Of a stretch of DNA of 64,000 nt, positions 17,517-26,532 are shown piece after piece. The notes beneath the pieces were generated by a model. The model searched no databases and had not been told where the DNA came from. It was given only the letters and a program-made list of their open reading frames with translations. Positions within the stretch are counted from its first letter, which is position 1. The number at the start of each line of letters is the position of its first letter. Position numbers and translations under genes: made by a program. Source of the DNA: Sediminibacterium ginsengisoli (GTDB lineage: Bacteria > Bacteroidota > Bacteroidia > Chitinophagales > Chitinophagaceae). The stretch lies in NCBI RefSeq assembly GCF_900167075.1, contig NZ_FUWH01000008.1, forward strand, positions 62,001-126,000. The letters run 5' to 3'.

Positions 17517-17549
17517 TTTTGGGAAATTGCCCCGCTCCGTTTAACTTGT
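17517..17549 (+). promoter_or_regulatory. Candidate promoter of the ABC dual-ATPase gene
   Basis: A -33 TTTTG (17517-17521) and a -7 TAACTTGT (17542-17549) are separated by 20 bases, which is right for the Bacteroidota vegetative sigma factor. The -7 box ends six bases before the ATG at 17556, so the mRNA would have almost no leader. Confidence 0.5.
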
Positions 17550-17555
17550 GGCGCA

Positions 17556-19271
17556 ATGGCAATCAATCCTTTATTAGAGATCCGGCAGCTTTGTGTGGAT
17601 TTTACCAGCAACGGCAATACCAGCAGGGCCCTGCACCATGTGGATCTCACCGTTAATCCCGGTGAGATCGTTGCCATCGTGGGCGAATCGGGCTCCGGTA
17701 AATCGGTCACTTCGCTGTCTGTACTCCGCCTGCTCCCCCAGCCACCGGCTATATACTGTTCGGGGCAGATCCTGTTCGATACCGGCAACGGGGTCACCGA
17801 CCTGCTGAAAGCAGATGAAGAAATGCTGCAATCCTTAAGAGGCAGCCGTATTGCCATGATCTTCCAGGAGCCGATGACCTCCCTCAATCCCGTACTCACC
17901 TGCGGTTACCAGGTAACGGAAGCCATCATGCAGCACCGGAAGATTACAAAAGAAGAAGCCCGGGAACGGGCGCTGGCACTTTTTGAAAAAGTACAACTAC
18001 CCGATCCCGGCCAGATGTTCAGCCGTTACCCGCACCAGCTCAGCGGCGGCCAGAAGCAAAGGGTCATGATCGCCATGGCTATGAGCTGCGAGCCCTCCCT
18101 GCTGATCTGCGATGAGCCTACCACCGCACTCGACGTGACCGTTCAGAAAAATATCCTGCTGCTGATAAAGGAATTGCAACAGCAGAATGGTATGGGGGTG
18201 ATCTTTATCACGCACGACCTTGGCGTTGTTGCAGAAATAGCCGATCGCGTAGTGGTCATGTACCGCGGACGAATAGTAGAAGAAAATACAACAGCCGCGC
18301 TGATGAACCAACCGGCGCATCCCTATACCCGCGCCCTGCTCGCCTGCCGCCCTGCCCGCCATCCGAAAGGTGAACGGCTGCCGGTTGTAAGCGATTTTAT
18401 GGATGCGGATGGCAATGAGAAACCTCCCCCGTCGGTTTTACCTGCGGCGGAAGATCACTTTATCAGCAAAAGCAGCGACGCTACATTGCTGAAAGTGGAA
18501 GACCTCCATGTTTATTATCCCGGCAGGAAAACTTTCCTCGGGAAAGTGACGAGCTACACCAGGGCAGTGGATCATGTGAGCTTTGAACTGAAGGAAGGAG
18601 AAACACTGGGACTGGTAGGCGAATCCGGTTGCGGGAAAAGTACGTTGGGCAGGGCAATACTTCAGCTGCAGCCTGCTACAGGCGGACGCATCTTTTATAA
18701 AGGCACGGAACTGCTCGGTGCAGCCCCGTCAACCATCCGCAGCCTGCGCAGGGATATGCAGATCATTTTCCAGGACCCCTATTCATCGCTCAATCCGCGC
18801 ATCAGTATCGGCAGCGCTATCGCAGAACCGCTGGCCGTACACGGCATCATCAAAGACGCACGGCAACGCAGGGAAAAAGTAAATGAACTGCTGGAGAAAG
18901 TAAACCTGAGCCCGGATCATTATAACCGTTATCCGCACGAATTCAGCGGCGGTCAGCGACAGCGGATCGTGATCGCAAGGGCACTGGCACTGAATCCATC
19001 TTTCGTGATCTGTGATGAAAGTGTATCGGCACTCGATGTAAGCGTACAGGCACAGGTACTCAACCTGCTGAACGACCTGAAAAAAGAGTTTGGTTTTACG
19101 GCCATATTCATATCCCACGACCTTTCGGTAGTACGTTATATCAGCGACAGGATCATGGTCATGAATAAAGGAAAAATAGAAGAAAGCGGCCTGGCAGAAG
19201 AAGTATATAACAGCCCGCAGAGTGCTTATACCCAGCGCCTGATCGCGTCCATACCGGGCGGAAAAGCCTGA
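17556..19271 (+). CDS. ABC transporter dual ATPase, peptide/nickel (Dpp/Opp/GsiA) type
   Basis: A 571-residue fusion of two nucleotide-binding domains equivalent to DppD-DppF. First domain: Walker A GESGSGKS near residue 45, signature LSGGQKQR, Walker [13 protein letters not shown]. Second domain: Walker [10 protein letters not shown] near 355, signature FSGGQRQR, Walker [13 protein letters not shown]. Each domain ends in an oligopeptide-type C-terminal extension ([10 protein letters not shown] and [10 protein letters not shown]). It should energise uptake of peptides or similar solutes. No permease or binding-protein genes are adjacent, so partners must be elsewhere. I chose the ATG at 17556 (MAINPLLEI) over one at 17496, which the promoter would not cover. 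Confidence 0.92.
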   Translation: MAINPLLEIRQLCVDFTSNGNTSRALHHVDLTVNPGEIVAIVGESGSGKSVTSLSVLRLLPQPPAIYCSGQILFDTGNGVTDLLKADEEMLQSLRGSRIAMIFQEPMTSLNPVLTCGYQVTEAIMQHRKITKEEARERALALFEKVQLPDPGQMFSRYPHQLSGGQKQRVMIAMAMSCEPSLLICDEPTTALDVTVQKNILLLIKELQQQNGMGVIFITHDLGVVAEIADRVVVMYRGRIVEENTTAALMNQPAHPYTRALLACRPARHPKGERLPVVSDFMDADGNEKPPPSVLPAAEDHFISKSSDATLLKVEDLHVYYPGRKTFLGKVTSYTRAVDHVSFELKEGETLGLVGESGCGKSTLGRAILQLQPATGGRIFYKGTELLGAAPSTIRSLRRDMQIIFQDPYSSLNPRISIGSAIAEPLAVHGIIKDARQRREKVNELLEKVNLSPDHYNRYPHEFSGGQRQRIVIARALALNPSFVICDESVSALDVSVQAQVLNLLNDLKKEFGFTAIFISHDLSVVRYISDRIMVMNKGKIEESGLAEEVYNSPQSAYTQRLIASIPGGKA

Positions 19272-19312
19272 TACGCAGGAGCCGGAGCACGGGAAATCCG
19301 GTGAAAATTCCT

Positions 19313-19321
19313 TACCTTTGC
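19313..19321 (+). promoter_or_regulatory. Candidate -7 box for queA
   Basis: TACCTTTGC matches TAnnTTTGC exactly and lies 30 bases before the queA ATG at 19352. Confidence 0.5.
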
Positions 19322-19351
19322 CGACTTCACTAAAAAAAATCATGCCGTAAC

Positions 19352-20401
19352 ATGAAATTATCTCAATTTAAGTTTGACCTCCCTCTTAACCTGATCGCAC
19401 AAAATCCAACCAAAAAAAGGGAAGACAGCCGTATGATGGTTGTTGACCGTAAAACCGGCAGCATGGAAAACAAGCATTTCCGTGATATCCTGGAATATTT
19501 TGACGATAAGGATGTGTTTGCAGTGAACAATACCAAGGTATTTCCTGCAAGGATGTATGGCAGAAAAGAAAAGACCGGTGCCAAGATCGAAGTATTCCTG
19601 CTTCGCGAGCTCAACAAACCGAACCGTTTATGGGATGTGATCGTTGATCCCGCAAGAAAGATCCGTGTAGGTAACAAATTATATTTCGGCGATAACGAAG
19701 AACTGGTAGCAGAAGTGATAGACAATACTACCAGCCGCGGCCGTACCATTCGTTTCCTGTGGGATGATGATGACGAGAGCTTCAAGAAAATGCTCGAATT
19801 CCTGGGTGAAACACCTTTACCAAAATACATCAAGCGCAAGCCGGATGAAGAAGATAAAGAGCGTTACCAGACCGTGTATGCCAAATATGAAGGCGCTGTT
19901 GCAGCACCCACTGCCGGCCTGCACTTCAGCAAGGAACTGATCAAACGCTGCGAGATCCAGGGCATCCGCTTTGCAGAAGTAACATTGCACACGGGCCTGG
20001 GTACATTCCGCCCGATTGAAGTAGAAGATCTCAGCAAACACAAGATGGATGCCGAATACTACCAGATCACGGAAGAAGCCTGCCGTATCGTAAATAAAGC
20101 AAAGGAAACCGGGCACCGCATCTGCTCTATCGGTACCACCACCATGCGTGCCATGGAAAGCAGTTTTACCGCGCAGCGCATGCTGAAACCAAGCGAAGGC
20201 TGGACCAACCATTTTATCCATCCGCCTTATAATTTCAACGTGGCCGACAGCCTGGTGACCAATTTCCACCTGCCTAAAACCAGCCTGCTGATCATGACCT
20301 GCGCTTTTGCCGGTTACGACCTTGCTATGGAAGCCTATAAAAAAGCAATCAAAGATAAATACAGGTTCTTCAGCTATGGAGATGCGCTGCTGATCATCTG
20401 A
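19352..20401 (+). CDS. queA: S-adenosylmethionine:tRNA ribosyltransferase-isomerase
   Basis: A 349-residue enzyme that transfers and isomerises the ribosyl moiety of SAM onto 7-aminomethyl-7-deazaguanine in tRNA, giving epoxyqueuosine. Typical blocks are the N-terminal [32 protein letters not shown], the central [26 protein letters not shown], and the C-terminal [12 protein letters not shown]. Length is normal. It is followed by a clear terminator and appears monocistronic. The other queuosine genes are not in the window. Confidence 0.97.
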   Translation: MKLSQFKFDLPLNLIAQNPTKKREDSRMMVVDRKTGSMENKHFRDILEYFDDKDVFAVNNTKVFPARMYGRKEKTGAKIEVFLLRELNKPNRLWDVIVDPARKIRVGNKLYFGDNEELVAEVIDNTTSRGRTIRFLWDDDDESFKKMLEFLGETPLPKYIKRKPDEEDKERYQTVYAKYEGAVAAPTAGLHFSKELIKRCEIQGIRFAEVTLHTGLGTFRPIEVEDLSKHKMDAEYYQITEEACRIVNKAKETGHRICSIGTTTMRAMESSFTAQRMLKPSEGWTNHFIHPPYNFNVADSLVTNFHLPKTSLLIMTCAFAGYDLAMEAYKKAIKDKYRFFSYGDALLII

Positions 20402-20442
20402 TCTGACAACGACATAAACAAAGGGCCTTTAACTGAATAAAA

Positions 20443-20466
20443 AAGCCACTCTGAATGGAGTGGCTT
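20443..20466 (+). terminator. Terminator after queA
   Basis: GCCACTC pairs with GAGTGGC around a short TGAATG loop, and a T-rich tail (TTATTCATTTTT) follows on the plus strand. The rest of the 220-base gap to 20622 is AT-rich and holds no gene I can support. Confidence 0.8.
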
Positions 20467-20581
20467 ATTCATTTTTAACCAACGTTCTCATGTGCTTTAT
20501 AAGAAGGTGGATAATCCTGGGAACAGGACTATTACTAAATTAGACAGATTTGAACTTTAAATAAAAAAAAAGTTAATTTTT

Positions 20582-20608
20582 TTCAAAAAAACCGTAAAAA
20601 CACGGTAA
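20582..20608 (-). terminator. Weak terminator after the SRPBCC gene
   Basis: On the minus strand ACCGT and ACGGT pair around GTTTTT and run into seven Ts, about 15-40 bases past the SRPBCC stop at 20622. The stem is short, so the call is tentative. Confidence 0.5.
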
Positions 20609-20621
20609 CCGCGCGAGGAAA

Positions 20622-21113
20622 TCACCGGGAAGCTTCGAGGTAATCCCTGAGACGGGAAAGGTTCTTCTCCATCATTGTTCCCATGATTTTGTCATTCATC
20701 ATAGAACCCAGCTTTTCCCAGGGATACCATTTCAGCTTCTGAACAAACTGCCATTGAACGATGGTTACCTCGCCCGGACCTGGTATGATATTGATGGTAC
20801 TCTGCTGAATAGTGCCGTTCCGGGTTTCCCAGGTAGACAATACGGCGCTGTCGGAAACACCGGTAATAGCCACAGCAGTATTACCCAGCACGGCATTGCG
20901 CGGAGAACTTACCATCATGGTGGTATCGTTCAGTCCCTCTATCCAGTTTTTCCATTCGCGGATATCGCTGGTATATTTCAGAACGGAATCTGCAGGCACA
21001 TGGATGTTCACAGCCCTCGATACCAGAACGGTCGAAGGAAGCAATGCCCCGATAAACGCCGCTACGGCAAATAATACTACTACACTGATAACAGCCAGCT
21101 TGATCAGCCTCAT
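20622..21113 (-). CDS. Membrane-anchored SRPBCC (START-like) family protein
   Basis: A 163-residue protein with one N-terminal membrane helix (LIKLAVISVVVLFAVAAFIGALL) followed by a polyketide cyclase/START-like domain of about 135 residues (VSRAVNIHVPADSVLKYTSDI...EWKNWIEGL). The fold binds hydrophobic ligands in a deep cavity; the ligand here is unknown. I chose the ATG at 21113, two bases after the stop of the ABC-2 permease gene, over an ATG at 21125 that overlaps it. The two genes are clearly an operon, which hints that the ligand and the transport substrate are linked, but this is only inferred. Confidence 0.85.
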   Translation of the reverse strand: MRLIKLAVISVVVLFAVAAFIGALLPSTVLVSRAVNIHVPADSVLKYTSDIREWKNWIEGLNDTTMMVSSPRNAVLGNTAVAITGVSDSAVLSTWETRNGTIQQSTINIIPGPGEVTIVQWQFVQKLKWYPWEKLGSMMNDKIMGTMMEKNLSRLRDYLEASR

Positions 21114-21115
21114 CG

Positions 21116-22222
21116 TTATTCCCATTTAAATGTTCTGAATGCAATGGCATATACAACTACCGTCCAGATGCCTAAAACTCCCAGTTCTTTCCAGCAGGAA
21201 GCAAGTGTTGCGCCTTCAAAAGCGATATTACGCATGGCCGTATTGAAATGAGTGAGTGGCAGCACCCTGCAGATCGGCTGCAGCCAGGTTGGGAATGCTT
21301 CAATGGAAAAGAAGGTTCCGGCCAGCAGGAACTGCGGCAATGTTACCAGGTTGGCAAATGGCGGAATCGCGCTTTCGTTCTTGGCTACGCTGCTCACAAT
21401 AAATCCGAATCCCATAAACAGTACGAGGGCGATAAAACTGAGCAGCATGATCTCTGCAAAAGTTGTAAGCCCGTGCACCAGGGTGAATTTGAATATAAAA
21501 TGCCCCACACAAATGATGATCACCGCCGTAAGCATCTGGAAGATGACACGGCTGATCGCCTCACCCAATACTATATAGGAACGCCTTACCGGCGTTGCAT
21601 AAAACCGCTTTAATACCAGTTGCTGCCGCAGGTTGAAGAACAGGAACGCCACACCGAAAACACCGGCACTGAGCAATGAAAAACCGAGCTGCCCGGGTAA
21701 AATAAAATCGATCGTGCGGTAAACCCTGCCCGGTATCTTTTTGACATTATTGTTCAGTACCGCAATGGTCTGGATATTGGTATAAGTCCGCTGGTTAATA
21801 CCTGCGATCACCGCGTTAAGGATGGATTGAAGTACCTGTATATTCTGCGGGTTGGTTGCTTCCGAACTGGTGAGGCTGATGCGGTAAGGCGGATTCTCCA
21901 GTCCTGTTTTACTGATATTGATCACAGCAGTGATCCTTCCTTTTTCGAGGTCTTCCTGCAGTTCTTCGGCCGATTTCGGAGACACATTGATTCCGGCAAT
22001 GCTCCTGATGGCAGGATAAAGCGGGTTGGTTGTATCCGTCTGCCTGTCGAACGCAACCGTGATCGACACCCGGCTTCCGCCACCTATGAAACCAAATACG
22101 AGTATAAAGATCAGGGGGAAAGCAATGCTGAAAATAACCGCGGAGGGACTTCTGAATATAGCTCTCAGGCTGCCTTTCGTGATGGCCATCATGGCCCTGA
22201 ACTGGCTGTATTTACCTTTCAT
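21116..22222 (-). CDS. ABC-2 type transporter permease
   Basis: A 368-residue integral membrane protein with one N-terminal helix (VIFSIAFPLIFILVFGFI), a large extracytoplasmic domain of about 140 residues, and five C-terminal helices, which is the layout of ABC-2 membrane domains (YhhJ/DrrB-type exporters). No ATPase gene is adjacent, so its partner must be elsewhere. I start at the ATG at 22222 (MKGKYSQFRAMM); the frame is open to a TTG at 22282 but that would overlap the region just after sppA. It sits 68 bases downstream of sppA on the same strand and is followed by the SRPBCC gene. Confidence 0.9.
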   Translation of the reverse strand: MKGKYSQFRAMMAITKGSLRAIFRSPSAVIFSIAFPLIFILVFGFIGGGSRVSITVAFDRQTDTTNPLYPAIRSIAGINVSPKSAEELQEDLEKGRITAVINISKTGLENPPYRISLTSSEATNPQNIQVLQSILNAVIAGINQRTYTNIQTIAVLNNNVKKIPGRVYRTIDFILPGQLGFSLLSAGVFGVAFLFFNLRQQLVLKRFYATPVRRSYIVLGEAISRVIFQMLTAVIIICVGHFIFKFTLVHGLTTFAEIMLLSFIALVLFMGFGFIVSSVAKNESAIPPFANLVTLPQFLLAGTFFSIEAFPTWLQPICRVLPLTHFNTAMRNIAFEGATLASCWKELGVLGIWTVVVYAIAFRTFKWE

Positions 22223-22290
22223 AATGATCGATTGCGGCAACAAATCTATCCTTTTATTCACCTCATGCAAAAGATAAGGCAAAAAACAGG

Positions 22291-24051
22291 TTAGTTAAAC
22301 CCTAACAGGAACGGTAATCTCGCCTGCGGTATGCCTATCATCTTTTCTGTGTTCTTCACTTCTTTCAGCATCCGGAACTGCTTTTCGCCAATCTCCTGGC
22401 GGATGAGGTCTTTGCTGATGGCTCTTTTATAATTACCTACCAGTTGTTCCAGCAAGCCTTTCTTTTCGGGATATTCGCGTGTCTGGTATTCTTTCAGACC
22501 TGCCATCCTTACCGCGCAATCCAGCGCATCCTGCAAAGTTCCGATCCGGTCTACGAGGCCCACGTCTTTTGCCCTCCGCCCTGCCCATACCCTGCCCTGC
22601 GCAATACTGTCGATAAACGCTATATCCTTTTTTCTTCCTTCGGATACCCTGCTTTTGAATGTGTAATAGATAGAATCGACGGAAGCCTGCAGGAACCTCT
22701 TCTCCGTTTCTGTCAGTGGCCTGTCGGAACTGCCCATATCTGCATAAGGTGCTGTTTTCACACGATCGAACGTAATGCCTAGTTTATTTTTAAAGAACGA
22801 CTGGAAATCAGGAATAATACTGAACACGCCGATCGAACCTGTAATAGTAGCAGCGCCTGCAAAAACAGAATCTGCATTGCAGGAAATATAATAACCACCT
22901 GAAGCCGCCACATCGCCCATACTTACCACTACCGGTTTTTCTTTACGGAGCAGCGCCAGTTCGCGCCAGATCACATCACTTGCCAATGCGCTTCCGCCTG
23001 GCGAGTTTACGCGGAATACAACTGCTTTCACATTCTTATCGAACCTTGCCTTGCGTACGATATTTCTGAACTCGTTGCTTGCCACCTGGTTCTCGTCACC
23101 CTTTCCATCCACGATATCTCCCTCTGCATAAATGATAGCCACTTTATCTTCCGAATACTCCGATTTTTTGAAATCGGCTGCCTTGGCATAATCGCTCAAC
23201 GTTACAAAATTGATCGCAGCTTCCTCATTCAGTTTCAACCTTCTGAATATTTCCGATTTTACTTCATCGTCATACCTGAGTCCATCCACCAGTTGATGCT
23301 GTAATGCATCATGCGCGGTGCGGATGGCACCGTTCACTGCCAGTGCACGTAATGTTGCAGTATCGGTCTTGCGCGTAGCTGCTGCTGCGGCAAGGAATTC
23401 GTTGTAAAGATCGCCGAGCCATACGGAAGTCTGCAGCTTGTTCGCCTCTGTCATCTGCATTTCACGCAAAGGTTCTGTAGCGCTTTTGAATTTACCTGCG
23501 TAGAAGATCTGTGGTTTGATCTCCAGTTTATCGAGCAGTCCTTTCATGAAAAGCGTACCGGAAGCAAAACCATCCCATTCCACCCCGCCCTGCGGATGGC
23601 AATACAACCTGTCTGCGGCATTTGCCACATAATAGGCTTTCTGGGAGATCGCTTCGCCGTAAGCGATCACGAATTTATTGCTGCGTTTGAATTCGAGCAG
23701 GGCTCTGCGCAGTTCTTCACTGGCAGCAAAACCATTGTTATCGCTTCCGCAGATCACATAGATCCCTTTAACGGAAGAATCTGACCTGGCCGAATAGATC
23801 ATCCGCACTACATCGTAAAGACCGGGAATATCCGCTTCGGCATCGCCCATCAGCGAAGCGATGGTATTATCCTGTTTCTGCTCACGGAAATGATCAGCCA
23901 GGTTGAGCACGAGCACTGCATTTCTGCCGATAACAGGTTTTTCTGCACTTGTAGCGCTGGCAATAAAACCGATCAGCACAAAAATGCCGATCACTGTAAA
24001 CACCACGAGCGCCAGCAGTGATGCAAAAAATATCTTGAAAAAATTCTTCAT
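22291..24051 (-). CDS. sppA: Signal peptide peptidase SppA, 67K type
   Basis: A 586-residue membrane-anchored serine protease of the double-domain (E. coli) type, which degrades signal peptides left in the membrane. An N-terminal helix (residues about 8-32) anchors it. The general-base lysine is expected in FYAGKFKSATEPLR in the first half, and the nucleophilic serine in DVAASGGYYIS in the second half. The sequence RVNSPGGSALASD is the second-domain ClpP-like motif. Length is normal. It is divergent from folK and upstream of the ABC-2 permease. Confidence 0.95.
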   Translation of the reverse strand: MKNFFKIFFASLLALVVFTVIGIFVLIGFIASATSAEKPVIGRNAVLVLNLADHFREQKQDNTIASLMGDAEADIPGLYDVVRMIYSARSDSSVKGIYVICGSDNNGFAASEELRRALLEFKRSNKFVIAYGEAISQKAYYVANAADRLYCHPQGGVEWDGFASGTLFMKGLLDKLEIKPQIFYAGKFKSATEPLREMQMTEANKLQTSVWLGDLYNEFLAAAAATRKTDTATLRALAVNGAIRTAHDALQHQLVDGLRYDDEVKSEIFRRLKLNEEAAINFVTLSDYAKAADFKKSEYSEDKVAIIYAEGDIVDGKGDENQVASNEFRNIVRKARFDKNVKAVVFRVNSPGGSALASDVIWRELALLRKEKPVVVSMGDVAASGGYYISCNADSVFAGAATITGSIGVFSIIPDFQSFFKNKLGITFDRVKTAPYADMGSSDRPLTETEKRFLQASVDSIYYTFKSRVSEGRKKDIAFIDSIAQGRVWAGRRAKDVGLVDRIGTLQDALDCAVRMAGLKEYQTREYPEKKGLLEQLVGNYKRAISKDLIRQEIGEKQFRMLKEVKNTEKMIGIPQARLPFLLGFN

Positions 24052-24076
24052 GCTTTGATTTGGGCTTATATGAATT

Positions 24077-24084
24077 TAAAGATA
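24077..24084 (-). promoter_or_regulatory. Candidate -7 box for sppA
   Basis: TATCTTTA on the minus strand is one base off TAnnTTTG. A TTGG lies about 20 bases upstream (24104-24107), in the right place for a -33 element. Confidence 0.4.
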
Positions 24085-24110
24085 TTTGAACATTAGTATT
24101 CCACCAATTT

Positions 24111-24590
24111 ATGAGCACAGCTTATTTACTGATAGGCGGCAACATGGGCAACAGGAGCGCCAGTCTTCAGCAGGCAACGGATGAGATCAACAGGCTATGC
24201 GGTCAGGTAACTGCTGTTTCATCCATTTATGAAACGGCCGCCTGGGGCAAAACGGACCAGCCTTCTTTCTACAATCAGGCACTGGTACTGGAAACAGATC
24301 TTGAACCCGCCATGTTGCTGACCATGCTTTTACAGATCGAAAAACAAATGGGCCGTGAGCGGAAGGAACGCATGGGGCCAAGGGTGATCGACCTGGATAT
24401 TATCCTGATCGATGACCTGCAGATCCACACCCCGGAACTGATCGTACCGCATCCGGCCATGGCGGCACGCCGGTTTGTACTGGAACCACTGGCCGAAATA
24501 GCGCCGCAGGTTCAGCATCCGGTACTGCACAAAACCATCGCCACATTGCTGGAAGAATGCACCGATACACTGGATGTGCAAAAAAAATAG
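24111..24590 (+). CDS. folK: 2-amino-4-hydroxy-6-hydroxymethyldihydropteridine pyrophosphokinase
   Basis: A 159-residue HPPK, which pyrophosphorylates 6-hydroxymethyl-7,8-dihydropterin in folate synthesis. Family blocks are LLIGGNMGNR at the N terminus, SSIYETAAWGKTDQPSFYNQALVLET, and the signature RERKERMGPRVIDLDIILID with the metal-binding aspartates, then PHPAMAARRFVLEPLAEI. Length is normal. It is followed after 47 bases by a deoxynucleoside kinase gene, which seems to have its own -7 box. Confidence 0.96.
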   Translation: MSTAYLLIGGNMGNRSASLQQATDEINRLCGQVTAVSSIYETAAWGKTDQPSFYNQALVLETDLEPAMLLTMLLQIEKQMGRERKERMGPRVIDLDIILIDDLQIHTPELIVPHPAMAARRFVLEPLAEIAPQVQHPVLHKTIATLLEECTDTLDVQKK

Positions 24591-24612
24591 CCACATACAA
24601 GAAGAGGGCCGT

Positions 24613-24620
24613 TAATTTTG
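24613..24620 (+). promoter_or_regulatory. Candidate -7 box for the deoxynucleoside kinase gene
   Basis: TAATTTTG matches TAnnTTTG and lies 17 bases before the ATG at 24638, giving a leader of roughly 12 bases. Confidence 0.45.
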
Positions 24621-24637
24621 GCGGTCACGGACTTATC

Positions 24638-25267
24638 ATGAAGTATCAATTCATTACTGTAGAAGGAAATATCGGGGCGGGAAAAACAACGCTTACCCAT
24701 TTGCTGGCCAAACATTTCGATGCGAGGATCGTGCTGGAAGAATTTGCAGACAACCCGTTTCTTCCCAAGTTCTATGATAACCCGCAGCAATACGCATTTC
24801 CGCTGGAGCTTTTTTTCATGGCGGAACGTTACAAGCAGCTGAAGGAAATGGTGCATAAAGACCTGTTCCAGCAAACCACCATTTCAGATTACCTCTTCAC
24901 CAAATGCCTGCTGTTTGCCAAAGTGAACCTGCCGGAAGAAGAGTTCAGGCTGTACCAGAAACTGTTCGACATCATTCACCAGCAACTGGTGTTCCCCGAT
25001 ATACTGATCTACCTGCATGCGCCGGTACAAAAGTTGCAGGCCAACATCAGGAAACGGAACCGCGAATACGAGCAGTCGATCCCGGACGAATACCTTTTCA
25101 ATATCCAGGAAACCTATACCAGCTATATCAAGCAGCATAATATCAAGACCATTTTCATCGATGCCAGCAATGCCGATTTTCTTGGGAATGAGAAGCATCT
25201 GCAGGTAGTACTGGATGCGCTTGAACGGGAATACGAGCCCGGTCAGCATTATTTCACATTGCCTTAG
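24638..25267 (+). CDS. Deoxynucleoside kinase (dCK/dGK family)
   Basis: A 209-residue P-loop kinase that would phosphorylate deoxyadenosine, deoxyguanosine or deoxycytidine. It shows the P-loop EGNIGAGKTTL, the LEEFADNPFLPKFY substrate region with the catalytic glutamate, the FQQTTISDYLFTKCLLFA region corresponding to the DRS/DRY motif area, and the KRNREYEQSIP lid segment. I start at the ATG at 24638 (MKYQFITVEGN); the frame continues upstream to 24557 but that part overlaps folK. With thymidine kinase in the same window it covers deoxynucleoside salvage. Specificity cannot be told from sequence. Confidence 0.93.
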   Translation: MKYQFITVEGNIGAGKTTLTHLLAKHFDARIVLEEFADNPFLPKFYDNPQQYAFPLELFFMAERYKQLKEMVHKDLFQQTTISDYLFTKCLLFAKVNLPEEEFRLYQKLFDIIHQQLVFPDILIYLHAPVQKLQANIRKRNREYEQSIPDEYLFNIQETYTSYIKQHNIKTIFIDASNADFLGNEKHLQVVLDALEREYEPGQHYFTLP

Positions 25268-25287
25268 GGCAATAACAACATACCACT

Positions 25288-26532
25288 ATGGCTAAAGCAG
25301 CAAGGACCGATCCGTTTGATGCAGTACGCATACCAGAATTCAGAAATCTTGTGATCGGCCGGTTCTTCTTCATCATGGGGCTGCGGATGATGAGTACGGT
25401 TGTAGGCTGGTGGATCTACCAGTTAACCAATGCTCCTTTTGCCATCGGTCTGATCGGCCTTTCCGAAGTGATCCCGGCATTATCCATGGCATTGTATGCC
25501 GGTCACGTGATCGACCTCAGCGAAAAAAGGAGACTGCTGCTGCGCGGTGTATCGTTGTACCTGCTCGCAGCACTGACATTGGTGGCATTGTCTTCATCAT
25601 TCACAGCACATCATTTAACCAATCACTGGATCGCGATCTGTATTTATGTTGTCATCTTTTGCACCGGTATCATCCGCTCTTTCGCAGGCCCTGTTTTCAA
25701 TGTAATACTGGCGCAGGTGGTTCCGAAAGATAAATTGCAGAATGCCACTACCTGGAACCAGGGCGCATGGCTTTCTGCATCGGTAACAGGACATGCGGCC
25801 GGTGGATTTATGATTGCCGGGCTGGGTAATACCAATACCCTCATCAGTATTGCCATGCTCATGACACTTTCACTGGTATTATTGTTCCAGCTGGGACCAA
25901 AGCCAGCGCTGAACGAACGTGGTGAGAAAAAGACCTGGGAAAGTGTGAAGGAAGGCATCCATTTTGTATTCCGGACAAAAGAAATTCTCGGGGCGCTTTC
26001 GCTGGACCTGTTTGCCGTACTGTTTGGCGGCGCTGTAGCCATGGTACCCGTTTATGCCCGTGATATTCTGAAAGTTGGCCCGCAGGGTTTCGGCTTTCTC
26101 AACGGCGCTTCCGATATGGGTTCTATCTGTATCGTGATCTTACTAACCCTCTTTCCGCTGCGGAAACAACAGGGGCGGAAACTGCTGTTCGCCGTTGCGG
26201 GGTTTGGTATCTGCATCATCACATTCGCTATTTCAAAAACATTCTGGTTATCCTTTTTTGCACTGATGATCGCTGGAATGCTGGACGGAATCAGCGTGGT
26301 AGTAAGAGGAACCATCATGCAATTAAAAACACCCGACAACATGCGTGGCCGGGTGATGAGTGTAAATTCGATGTTTATCAACAGCAGTAATGAGCTGGGC
26401 CAGTTCGAAAGCGGGCTCAGTGCAAAACTGATGGGTGTTGTTCCTTCCGTCATTTTCGGTGGCTGCATGACCATCGGTGTGGTAATCGCCACCTGGTTCA
26501 AAGCGCCGGCACTACGGAAAATGGAATACTAG
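25288..26532 (+). CDS. MFS transporter, EntS-like
   Basis: A 414-residue major facilitator with about 12 hydrophobic segments. The N-terminal part FDAVRIPEFRNLVIGRFFFIMGLRM and the later RGTIMQLKTPDNMRGRVMSVNSMFI resemble the EntS-type (enterobactin exporter-like, MFS_3) family, which includes siderophore and drug exporters. No siderophore genes are nearby, so substrate is unknown. It begins 20 bases after the deoxynucleoside kinase stop. Its stop codon directly abuts the stop of the convergent antiporter gene with no base between. Confidence 0.92.
   Translation: MAKAARTDPFDAVRIPEFRNLVIGRFFFIMGLRMMSTVVGWWIYQLTNAPFAIGLIGLSEVIPALSMALYAGHVIDLSEKRRLLLRGVSLYLLAALTLVALSSSFTAHHLTNHWIAICIYVVIFCTGIIRSFAGPVFNVILAQVVPKDKLQNATTWNQGAWLSASVTGHAAGGFMIAGLGNTNTLISIAMLMTLSLVLLFQLGPKPALNERGEKKTWESVKEGIHFVFRTKEILGALSLDLFAVLFGGAVAMVPVYARDILKVGPQGFGFLNGASDMGSICIVILLTLFPLRKQQGRKLLFAVAGFGICIITFAISKTFWLSFFALMIAGMLDGISVVVRGTIMQLKTPDNMRGRVMSVNSMFINSSNELGQFESGLSAKLMGVVPSVIFGGCMTIGVVIATWFKAPALRKMEY

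Noticed and set aside
17438..17899. 153-codon frame opposite the dual-ATPase gene
   Set aside because: Shadow of the Walker A region on the other strand, rich in Ser and Arg, with no support.
20467..20581. AT-rich gap between queA and the SRPBCC gene as a possible small RNA gene
   Set aside because: No promoter, stable fold or conserved core was visible beyond the two terminator-like hairpins.
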